Origin: Ichthyophthirius multifiliis
Taxonomy: Eukaryota > Ciliophora > Oligohymenophorea > Hymenostomatida
NCBI RefSeq assembly: GCF_000220395.1
Contig: NW_004086448.1
Span: 20,718-84,717 of the forward strand
DNA length: 64,000 bases
Reading direction: 5' to 3'
Within the stretch, counting starts at the first letter, position 1; each line of letters opens with the position of its first letter. Positions 42,354 to 53,320 of this stretch are shown here, piece by piece. The notes below the pieces were generated by a model. It did no database searches. It saw only the letters and a program-made list of their open reading frames with translations, and was not told the origin of the DNA. The position numbers and the translations under genes were made by a program.

Positions 42354-44122
42354 ATGGTTTTTAATTGGCTATTTGGAAAAAAAAAAGATACAAAACAAAC
42401 AACTGATAAATCATAAACTTAATTTTAATAAAATGAATAGTAAAATGCTCAATAACCTGTACAAAGAACCTAATAATAATTAATCGAAGAAGTAAGTTTA
42501 CTAAAAAAAAAAATCAATAATTAAATTTTATTTGTATTTTTATATATAAAAAACAGCAATGGCTTTATGAATATTTACTATAATATTTAGTATCTCCATT
42601 GTGGAAAATACCTATTCATGAATTTATTGATAATAATTGTATTGTTTTTGATGACGAAGAAGAAAATAAATTTGCGTAAAAAAAAAAAAAAAACAAAACA
42701 AAAATAAAAAAAAAAAATAGTTATACAGACCTTCATAAAGAATTTAAGAAAATGATAGAAAAATAAATTGAAGATTTAATGAATGAAGTAGGAATTTCCT
42801 AAGATAAACTACTTTAATATATAGAGATAGGTTTATAAAACAAACGTCATTCTAAAATTTTCGAATAACTTATACTTGTTGATAATTTCCTTGCTTTTAA
42901 AATGATGATGGTAAAAAGAAACAAACAATTAGAATTAGAAGCTTTAATAGAGCTATAAAAACAATAAAATACTGAGTTTACTGAAGATGATAAAAATAAA
43001 TTAAAAAAAGCTTAATTAGAAGCTGAAAAAGCTGTTAAAAAAATTATATATAAATATATTTATATATATAAATAAAATATAAATATTTATAAATATATAA
43101 AAAAATATATTTAATAAATTTTATATATATATAAATAAATATATATATATATATACATATTTATTTATTTTATATTTATTTATATATATATTTTTACATA
43201 TATATTTATTCTAATCAAATTACTATAAAGGAAATAGATCATGCTATTTAAATGAGTTTAGCATTAGAAGAAGAAATGAAAAAACTTTAATCCGCATAAG
43301 ATGAAGATTTAATGAGAGCTCTTGAGTTGTCTAAAATTTAATATTAATAAGAAGAAGAATTGAGACAATCTAAAATTTAATCTTAAAAGGTTCATTCTAC
43401 TGATATAAAATAAAATCTACCTACTATAGAAATATAACAATCTATTATTTAAAAAGATCCCTTAGTTTAATAAGAAGCTATAGCTAAAAAAGAACCTGTC
43501 GTTTAACAAGAGTTAACAAAATCTTCAGAAAAGAATAATGTTTAATAAACTATACAAAAATAACCAGTAATTGATAAAAAAGTAGAAGAAACATAAAAAC
43601 CACCTGTCTAAAAATAAATTGATGAACTAAAAATAGAAGAATAAAAGGAAGAGAAATAATTACCTCCAATTAAATCTAATTTATATAGTCTTCCTCCTAT
43701 TTCTGATAAAAAACATGAAAAACCTATTGAAGATTTACTAAAAGATAGAGATAGTTTACTCACTTAATTGAATACCTACAAAGCTGTTGAAGAGAAACTA
43801 AAAAATTAACAAATTCCAGAAAAAAAAGAAGAAGATGCAAAAGGAGAAACACTATAAGAAAGAAAATAAAGACTACTTGCCTAAAGAGAATTATTAAGAA
43901 AAAAGAAATAATTATAAAGAGAAGAAGAACTAAAAGAATACAAATAAACTGGAGTATTTTAATTTTTTATTTATATATTTTTTTTATTATAATTTTTAAT
44001 AGAAAATTTAATAAAATAATGAAGCTGAAGTTCTTATTGAAGAAAGCCAAATTTCATAAATTTCAGATGAAGAAAAATAAAAAAGAGCTAATCTTATCAA
44101 AAAAATTAAATAAAATATGTGA
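42354..44122 (+). CDS. CFAP36: Cilia- and flagella-associated protein 36 (BART domain)
   Basis: A ciliary protein related to CCDC104/BARTL1, which binds ARL3-class small GTPases through its BART domain. Five exons are joined by introns at 42492-42556, 42676-42720, 43034-43230 and 43954-44002, all of which keep frame. The BART domain covers about residues 45-170: YLVSPLWKIPIHEFID, NCIVFDDEEENKF, YTDLHKEFKKMIEKQIEDL and FLAFKMMMVKRN. It matches human CFAP36 block by block. After it come DEDLMRALELSKIQ-type UIM-like helices, a Gln/Pro-rich spacer, and the conserved C-terminal helix with GETLQERKQRLLAQRE and DEEKQKRANLIKKIKQ. The 197 bp third intron holds TA repeats. TGA at 44120. Confidence 0.93.
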
Positions 44123-44941
44123 TATTTTATTAATTATTTTAATATTTTATTTTTTTTATATTAAATAAATTTGGATTTAAAAATATTTTATTTTATATTT
44201 TTTTTTTAATTACTTTATCAATATAATAAAAGTTAATTTGATAAGAAATGATATAAATTTATTTTTAATTTTTTTTAAAAAAATAAATATATATACTTTT
44301 ATATTATATATTAATATTTTTTGTTTGATAATTTATTATTATTTTTATATTTTATTAAATACATTTTTTTTAATAAAGTATAATTTTAATTTTATTTAAG
44401 ATATTTTATTAATTTAAGATTTTTTTTATTTTATTTTTACAATAAATGTGATAAATTTATTAATTTTTTTTTTTTTATTTTCAAATAAAAACAAAACATA
44501 TTTTAATTTTCATTTATATAAATATTCATTAACAAATAAAATCCTTACAATCATCAGGTGATATAAAATTAACTATATAATTAATTAAATTTTAAGTTAT
44601 TTTATAAAAAAAAAAAAAAATACATATTCATTATTTTCTAATATAAATAATAGTTTATATATTATTATTAATTTCAAATTTTAAAAAATATAATATCTTT
44701 ATACATAATAATAGCTTTTACAATATTATTTTTAATAATTATAAAATAAATTTAAATAAAATTAATTTTATTGACAATTTCTCAATACTCTAAAATTAAA
44801 AAATTAAATATTATTAAAAATTTAAAGGCTATTATTAACAATATTTTTTATTTATTGATAATTAATTATTTTACTATAAATATCTTTATTAATTTAACTT
44901 ATTTTGTCTTAATAACTGAAAAAAAGCACAAGAATATAATA
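44123..44941. other. Intergenic DNA / possible 5' leader
   Basis: About 0.8 kb of A/T-rich sequence. From 44771 an upstream ATG is in frame with the next gene and would add 57 mostly hydrophobic residues; I treat this as untranslated leader because its composition matches background. Confidence 0.5.
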
Positions 44942-47023
44942 ATGTCTGAATAAACAGATTAAAATAATTAATTAAATACTTAATAAAACATCGAAAATCA
45001 AGCTTTGCCTTATAATTTATCAAAAAAATAATTAACAATGAAACATTAAAGCCCATTATTATAGGAAATATAAATACAAAAAGTCCATAACTATATTGCA
45101 AGTGATGATTTAGTAACTGCTGTTAGTACCTAATTTCAAAAGCTTTAATAACATAAATATGATCGTAAATTAGATCAAAATATAATTGATATAAATAATG
45201 AAGAAGATAAAAATGTAAAAATAAATATAAAGCATTTTTTTTTTTTTAATAATAAAATAAATAGGTTATATAAAATATATTATCTTAACATAAACCTACT
45301 AAAAAAGAAATAAGATTTGTTATTAAATTTTTATAATAAATATAATTTTTTAAGGAATATATACATATCATTTTAGATTTAGATAATAATCCTAATTTGT
45401 TTAAAGAATTTAAATATGAATATTTTACTTAATCTTAAATAGTTTTCCAAAAAGGAGATTTCGGAAAAAAGTTTTATATTTTAATAAAAGGATAAACCCT
45501 ATGTTTAATAGAAGATTAAGAAAATGAATAATAACAATCAGAAAATAAATAAATATAATAATAAGAATAATCTATACCAATAAATACAATAAATAATGTT
45601 CAATTAAATACAAGAGATTCTATTAAAGATACTGAATATACATATTACAAATCACTTTATTAATTCCTAAAGCCTTTTCGTTTATACATTCCTGGAGAAG
45701 GTTTTGGTGAAATAGCTTTATTGAAAAAGTCGGCCAGAACGACAACAATAATATGCAGAACAGATTGTGAAATGGTAACTTTATCAAGAGAAGGTTTCAA
45801 TAAAATTATGGGAGTTTTCAATAGTGCAGAATTACTTAAGAAAGTTGTTTTTTTAAAATCTTTTCCTTTTTTTAATAAATTAGATGACTCGAAAATTACG
45901 TCAATTCTTCGTATGATCTAAATTAAAACATTTGAATCTAAAAATGTTATTTATTAAAAAAATGATCCCTGTAAATATTTATATTTTGTTTATGATGGAC
46001 AAGTATAACTTTTTTGCTATAAAGATTTACTTAAATACTCAAATTAAAATTTTAAGGAATAAGCTTCCTTTATTTAAAGTTATTCCAAAAATAAAGAAAT
46101 CTCTCTTATTATTCTTTCAACTGGAAGCTATTTTGGAGAATATGAACCTATTTGTTTAGAATAACAATATAGAAATACTAAAATTTAGGTTTAATCTTAA
46201 AAAGCAGTTATTTTTTTCCTTGAAATCGAAGTAAGTATAATTTTTTTTAAAAAAAATAAAAATAAAATAAAATAAAAAATATAATATTTTTAGAAATTTA
46301 AAGATTTTATGAAAGGATTTGATAGTGAATTTAATTATTTAAAACTATTCTATTAGAAAAATGAGTTTTTGAAAGAAAGATATAAATTAATTATAAAAAT
46401 AAACCAAAGCTATTCTGAAGAAACATAATAAATAAATCAAAATCTTTTTTTAAAAGAACTGAAATAAAAGGCCGATCTAAACAATCAATTATAATTAAAA
46501 CTAATAAAAAACATCAATAATATTGATAACAAAGAAAGTTAAATGATATCTTATATATAAAGAGAAAAAGAAAAAGATTAAAATTAAACAGAAGTATATT
46601 TTAAGAGAAGAAGTTTAGATTTATTATAAAGCTAATAATAATTAAAGTCTAACCAAAAAATATAATTAGAAAAAGATTAATTTCTTACTTCTTTCTTAGA
46701 GTAAAAAATAGATTAAATAGTAAACAAAAAATAAGAGCATTTAAATGCACTAAACTCCTAATAAAGAAATATTAAATACTTAGGAGTAAATCCAGAAACA
46801 ATAATAAAAGAACTAAAATAACAAAATTTATTAGAAACATAAAAAGGGAATTTATAAAATGTAATTAAATAAAGAGCAAGTTCATTGAGCATTTAAAGTC
46901 TAATCAGGCAATATAGAGATGACTATTATTTACCAAAATAAGATTCTTCTAAAGAATTATAAATAGAAAAACATTCATAAAAATTTAGAAAGAAATTCGT
47001 ATCTCTTTAAATTTCTAATATTG

Positions 47024-47055
<32 letters not shown>

Positions 47056-47921
47056 AATCAATTTCAAGGTTTGATATAAAATTCTTAGAACATTAAAAAA
47101 AGTACATTTAGAATGCTTTAGAAAAAATTTAGTTTAAATAATTAAAATTCATTACATAAAAATATCATTCTTAGTGGAAGTGTAACTTAATAATTTAATT
47201 AACCTTCGTTTTATTGCTAATTAAGATAAAAAGACTAAATTTTATAAAAAGGTTAATAAGAAAAAATATTAATTTAATAATTAAACGAACAAAATTATAA
47301 ATAAAGTGAAAATAACTAATAAAGTTAAGAAGATTAAAAATATAAAAATGAAAAAAATTAAGAAGAAAAATTAAGAAATACTTTTGAATCATAAAATTAT
47401 TAATATAATGATGAAAAAAAAAAAATTGTTAAAAAATTAGGTTCGAAAATATTAAAATATAAAAATTAAGAAAATAATAGTCTAACTAAAATAATTAGTA
47501 ATAGCAGGTAATAAAAAAAAAACTTAACGAACTTTATTCAAATAATAATTCAATTTCTTATATTTAAAAAAATGAAAAAGAATATAAAAAATATAAAATA
47601 ATAAATAGACAAGATGAAAAAGTATTTTTTTTTTATTTATTAAATATTTTTTTATAAAAGGGATTTTTTAGAATTTCATCTGTAAGAAATTAAAGAGAAA
47701 CTTTTAATATGAATAAAAATAAAATAAATATTAAAAAAAATAACTCAATTTAATAAAATAATCAAGAGGAAGATTAATAACAATTAATAAAAATAAAAAA
47801 TAGTCCTTAATCATATTTAGAAAGTGTATTAAAAAGAAATAAATAGTATAATGAAAAATATATAAATATACATACATAAAAGCTAAGAAAATAAAAAATA
47901 TAAATAAAAAGTATTTCATGA
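44942..47921 (+). CDS. Cyclic nucleotide-binding (cNMP) domain protein
   Basis: A soluble protein with two cNMP-binding folds and a long charged Gln/Asn-rich tail. ATG 44942; introns near 45190-45275, 46229-46292, about 47512-47607 and 47628-47660; TGA 47919. The first domain begins with LFKEFKYEYFTQSQIVFQKG and GKKFYILIKGQ. It has a Gln-rich loop insertion, then a full phosphate-binding cassette, GEGFGEIALLKKSARTTTI, with the Glu and Arg needed to hold the cyclic phosphate. The second domain (FFNKLDDSKITSIL, YLYFVYDGQVQLF) has a weaker cassette, STGSYFGEYEPI. There is no kinase or channel segment. It resembles ciliate cNMP proteins of unknown role; a PKA regulatory subunit is not supported, as no pseudosubstrate is visible. 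Confidence 0.8.
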
Positions 47922-48145
47922 AAATAATTATATACTAAAAATTTATGTAATTAAATTAATATTAAAAATAATTTAAATAAAAAACTAATATGGAGCATAA
48001 GTATATATATATACTAATTAAATTTTATTATTAAATATTTTTATTTGATCTTTTAATTAAATAATATTTTATGATTATTAATTTCCTTAATTTCACAATA
48101 AATATATTTATTATATACAAAAATAAAAAAGTAAAAAAACGAAAA
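47922..48145. other. Short intergenic spacer
   Basis: A/T-rich spacer between two plus-strand genes; no feature seen. Confidence 0.5.
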
Positions 48146-49109
48146 ATGAGTGATTCTTTTATATTAATCCAGTCGATAAAAATATTTTTCGATAAAATGA
48201 CTAAAGCAATTACCGATCCACAAAATCAAATTCTGCCTTAATTTTAGAAATTTATTTAACTCTTGCTTATAAATGATAATTATAGTTAGTTACTTTAATA
48301 TGTATAAAAATTGAATATTGAAGTAATTATAAATCAAATGAAAAATAAAAATAATATTATTTTAAAAGGAGCTTTAAAAAAATAAAAATAAAGACAATTG
48401 TTTATTATATACAGCATAAAGAGTATAAACAGATCAAATTTAATTTCTTAATAGTCTTAGTGAATGTAGTAAATTTGAAGCAAGTAAATATAAATTCGAA
48501 TAAAGAGAAAATCTATTAAATAAAGTAATAGATTAAATAAAATAATTCAAAAAAAATAATGAATGCTTAGATATTGTAAGCAATAGAAGTTTTCAAACAT
48601 AAACAATTATAATAGAAAATAAATCATATTAATCAAAAATTAAAAGGGAGGATTCCAAATTTATAAGAGAATATTCGATTTATACGAAAAAAAATAGCGT
48701 TAGAACGCCAGTATCAAATAAAAATATAATTAATAATAATAATTAATAAAATTTTACTGATTAAGTATAGGAATATGGAACTGTTGAATACATAAAATAA
48801 AAAAATTTTAATTAAAATAATTAATAGTAAAATAAAAAAAATATACAAAAAAATAATTAATAACAAATTAATTAAATTGATTAGTAATAAAAAATATAAA
48901 ATTAACAAATTCTAATTTAATAAGAACAAAAAATAAATATTTATGATATAATTTAAGAAAAATATTAATAAAATTATATATCTGAATAGAATAAAAAAAC
49001 TTAATAAATAATAGAATAACCCTAATAACATTAATAAGTATAATTGTAATAATAATAAAAACCATAATAGTAATAATAAAAATAGCAATAATAACAATAA
49101 AAAGAATAC

Positions 49110-49156
<47 letters not shown>

Positions 49157-49712
49157 TTAAGATAGAAACTATTTTGAAACAAATAAATCAATTGAAAATT
49201 TAATATCTAGAATAATGTTAGAATAAAAAAATATTGGAAAAACTTAAATCTAGAATAATAATTCTGTTATAAACGATAGTTTTTCATTTATTTCTAGTAT
49301 AAAAAGTAATAACATTAATCATAATTTTAATTTTGGTAATAATTCTTTTAATGAAAATTCCACTTAAACAAATAATAATTTTATTGAATCGAATAGTTAA
49401 AAAGTTAATAATGATTTAAGTTATAACATTAATTATAACTAACTTGCTATAAATTAATAATAGCCAGTTCTATATTCCTAGCAATCAGATAACAATACCT
49501 AATTTTTATAAGAATTGTATAATAATTCTTTAAATAATGATAAACCTGAAAGTATGCCTTAAATTTAACCAAATAATATTTATATACAATAAACAATAAG
49601 TTAAATTTTGAGTTAAAAAAAAGATAATATAAGTGATAATTATTAAAATTAATTTAATTTCGAAAATAAATTTTAAAATAGTATTTAAAGTTAAAAAAAC
49701 TAACAATCTTGA
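48146..49712 (+). CDS. Gln/Asn-rich hypothetical protein
   Basis: I do not recognise this protein. ATG 48146; an intron from 48321 to about 48368 (GTAATT...AAAAG) joins NIE to ELQKNK in phase; TGA 49710. The N-terminal 60 residues are helical and mildly hydrophobic (FQKFIQLLLINDNYSQLLQ). The next 130 look helical and charged (FEQRENLLNKVIDQIKQF). The rest is extremely rich in Gln and Asn, including a poly-Gln run from an (AAT)n array at 49113-49155 that is read here as TAA codons. It is similar in composition to prion-like or condensate-forming ciliate proteins, but that is inference from composition only. Confidence 0.6.
49113..49155. repeat. (AAT)n array read as poly-Gln
   Basis: The flanking frame (KEYEQQ... 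then YQDRNYFE) reads the repeat as consecutive TAA codons, hence Gln in this code. Confidence 0.7.
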
Positions 49713-50001
49713 TTTAAAATAAAATAAAATAAAATAAAAAAAAAACAGTTTTGAATATTATTTAATATAATATATTTTAAGTTATTATAAAATTATTTAT
49801 TTTTTTTGTTTTTTTGGTTTAAATAAATATGAATTTTAAAAATAAAGCTTAAATGTAAATAATTTTTAATCTTTATAAATTTCTTTCACATCAGAAAATT
49901 AAATATAAAATATCAATATTAATATCTTTTATATATTATTTCATTTAAAATTTAATATATTGTAATACTATTAAAATTTACAATAAATATATATATATAA
50001 A

Positions 50002-52106
50002 TCAATCTGAATCAAAATTAGGTTAAACAAGAATTAATTCATTATCCGAATTATTATCCAACTCATTTTATTAATAATTTTGTCCATCCTTTTAATTTGT
50101 TAATAGTTTTTTTAAACAAAACTGTTCATTATTATAATGTTCTCCTTCCTACATTATTTATGAGAATTATCTTTTATTATTATTTTTCTCATTTTACTAT
50201 ATATTAAAATTTTCTTTCTAATTTAAATTAAATTATTATTATTATTAAATATTAATATTTTCTTATATAGAATCTTAATTTTTATCCAATTTTTTTTTTC
50301 TTCTTTTTCATTAAATTAAACACATTTTTCCTATATTCCACAAAAGTTATTTTATTCATGATTTTTTTCATTATTTAAAATATTTAAATTAAATGTTTTC
50401 TCCTCCTCTTAATTATTTTAATATTATTCTTAAATATCCCAAACTTCTTCTTTTTCTAGTTTTTTCATATCATTATTTTAGATTTTAAATTCTTATTTAT
50501 ATTCTTAGGTTTCAATATTAACTTATATATCTTTCGGTTTTTTTTCATTTTAATTAAACATTTAAACAAGTTCGTATCTTTTTTCAAAATAAACTTACAA
50601 ATTTCCAAAATTATCTACAAAGGAAAACCTTCTTTTATTTTTTATAGCATTTAAATAATTCCCAATACTCTAAACTTGACATAAAAACTCAAAATCGTTC
50701 TCAAATTTCAAATACTATTAATAAAATGCAAAGAACCCGCTTATCAATTTATTATTTAGTCCTTCTTTTTTATATAGTATTGAACAAAGTACACTTTTTA
50801 AGCTTTTAAAAAACCAAATTTTATGTTTCAAATCCATACTAACTAACTTTGGATAAGAAATTATTTTTAAATAGAAATTTTGATAAGGACCATCATTTTA
50901 AATAAATTTAGGATAAAAAGCATAATACAAATCTATAAAATGTAAAATATTTTTCAATAAAACAGAATGTTTTTGATATTAAAATCTCTCTTTCTATTCT
51001 TCACTTTCTTTCCCGATAATTATGATATATTTATTTTAATTTTTAACACCTTTTTTGTATATGAAATCATTGGTTTTTTCACTATTTAATTATGTGCTTT
51101 TTTTCAATTTTAATAATTCTTTTCCAAAATAGCTTTCTAAGATAAAGATTAAATTATTCGATTAAGAATAAAGGATAAACTAATTAATTTCAAAAGCTAA
51201 AAACTATACGTTTATCATCAAAGCGATTCCCAGTTTTAAAATTACATTTAAAAAACGCCATTATTAATTCCCCATTTATTATTACAAATTATCAAATATA
51301 AGATAATAAATATTTTTAATGAAAAAAGCGCTCTAATCTTTGAATAACTTAATAAATTCAATTATTGTTTTTAAACAATATTTTATTTTATTTTCATTTC
51401 TTTATTAAAATATTTATATCGAAATTTCTTCAATATAAATATCAACATTAAATTAATAAAAAATACCTTCTTTTATATTTTAAAGTAAATATTTTATTAT
51501 CTTATAGTTCTTTTTTTCATCCTTATTTCCATATATTAACTCTCTAATATTATTTTCAATCATTATTTTAACCTTTTCACTATAAGTACTTGGAGAAGAA
51601 ATAGATATAGGTAAAATAGAAATAAAAATAAAAATATGTTTTTATTTAAATTCTTTATTTGTTATATTCTCATACAAAATTTTCTCAATATCATCTTGGT
51701 AATTTTAGAATAAAAATGGGTATTTCTTATACAAATTCAACATATTTAATAAAAAATTAAAATCAGGGTATTAAAAACATCTTTAAAACCATTATTTTAA
51801 AATAGGAATGTCATCCTATATTCTTGAGTTCATATTATATTATGCCTTATTATATATTTTTTTTATTAAAAATAAATATAAAGATGCAAATATTAGTCCT
51901 ATATTGTCTTCTTATTATATTTTAGTTGATAATACATGTATAAGTTAACTAAGTTGCTAATTTGTGATGTTTTTATAAGCTTTTTAATGAATTAATTTTT
52001 ATAATTCGTTTATTAAATTTAATTAGGTTTCTTTTGGAATTTCTTTTTATAAAAATATGTTAAAGTTATTATTATTAAATAGTTATAATTCAGTATTTTT
52101 TTTCAT
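50002..52106 (-). CDS. Unrecognised helical protein with acidic Gln-rich tail
   Basis: No family recognised. ATG 52106 gives an unbroken frame through an internal ATG at 51833, so the longer start is preferred. The first 450 residues look all-helical and repeat-like (HEAT/ARM-type or adaptor-like): LIFASLYLFLIKKIYN, ILKQWFQRCFQYPDF, QWRFLNVILKLGIAL and LKNILHFIDLYYAFYP. The C-terminal 180 residues are rich in Glu, Gln and Asn. The frame is continuous until a run of ten A's near 50300, where it shifts by one base, then continues to LVQPNFDSD and TGA at 50002. Its shape suggests a large-subunit trafficking adaptor or scaffold, but I have no motif to prove this. Confidence 0.6.
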
Positions 52107-52305
52107 TTTTTTTTTCGGAATATAACATATATATTTTTATTTTATTTTTAGGGAAAAAAAAATAAGGTATAAAATTAAAATATTTTTTATACCAAATTTA
52201 ATAATTAATACTTAATATATAAATAAATATTTACATAAATATAATTTTTATTCTTATATTTTATTAATAAAATATTAATTTCACATTTTCTTTTATATAT
52301 AATAT

Positions 52306-53320
52306 TCACAATTAATTTTTTTTTATATAAGTATAACCTAAAAAAGCTTTTTTTTTAAATATAAATACAAAAAAATTATTTATATTTTTTTTTTACATAC
52401 TCAAATTTTATGTAGATTTTCTTTTTTAAACAATTTTATAGTTGAAAACTAATTTTTTATTAATTATTTTAAATTTATTTTAATTATATTTATTATAAAT
52501 TTCTTAAAAATGTTATTATTTTTATTTATAATTTATTTTATTATTTTCCATTTTTATATCCTTTACTATTATTTATGGCGGTTAATCTATACTTTCATCA
52601 AAATTTACAAAGGAAGTAGAATTTTAGAAAAACTCATTTTCTGGTTTTTCTTACTCGAATATAACTAAATCATCATATTCGCTTATTTGCGAAATTTAGT
52701 TTAAATTGTAATTATTTAAACAATTTTAAACAACATTTTCTATACTTTCATATAAGTTTAATTTTTCATCTTCTCCTTCTTTATTTACTACTTCATCTGA
52801 TTATTAAAAGCTTAAAGATATTTTTACATAGTTATCACTACTCTCTGTATTTATTATTACTTCATCATTTACTGTTTTATTTTATTGGTATATTTCAACA
52901 TTAATTTAAATATTATTTGTTAATTAATCAAAAATTTCTTAATAATCGTCATCTTAAACGATATTTTTCTTATCTTTTTATCTTATTTATTCTATTTTTT
53001 TTATACTTTTATTCAATTATTTATTAGCCTTTTTAAGCTTTTTTGATAGTTCTTATAAGTCTTTTAATATATTTTACTTTAATTCTTATATTAAATCCGA
53101 TATTTTATATGCTTTATTAAATATTTTTTACTTTTAAGGAGAAATAAGTTTTATATATATATATTTATATATATATATATATATTTTTTTTCATATTTAA
53201 TATTTTTTTATTTTTACTATTTAAATTGCTTTAAAAAGTAGAGTTTAATGTTGAATTCTAATCAATTTTTGATGAAGATTTTTAATCATTTTTTAATTTA
53301 AATTCAAAATTGTCATTCAT
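52306..53320 (-). CDS. Acidic coiled-coil hypothetical protein
   Basis: Not recognised. ATG 53320; a short first exon (NDNFEFKLKNDQKSSS) is joined across a TA-filled intron (roughly 53120-53229) to a clear coiled coil: ISDLIQELKQNILKDLQEL then LKKANKQLNKSIKKIEQ. An acidic, Ser/Asn/Gln-rich region follows (QDDDYQEIFDQL, SDEVVNKEGEDEKL, SEYDDLVIFEQEKPENEF). The frame runs on to TGA at 52306, but the last 80 codons look like untranslated composition, so the true end may be nearer 52500 with a missed splice or base error. Neighbours give no clue to function. Confidence 0.55.

Noticed and set aside
44771-44941. In-frame N-terminal extension of the cNMP protein
   Set aside because: It would add a membrane-like leader of background composition to a soluble protein; the ATG at 44942 is kept, but the longer start cannot be fully excluded.
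47505-47612. Homopolymer frame break in the cNMP gene
   Set aside because: A canonical intron (GTAATAAAA...AATAG) joins NSR to QDEK in phase, so no base error is needed.
48714-49191. Several minus-strand hydrophobic frames
   Set aside because: Shadows of the Gln/Asn-rich plus-strand gene; complements of CAA/AAT-type codons read as Leu/Ile/Val.
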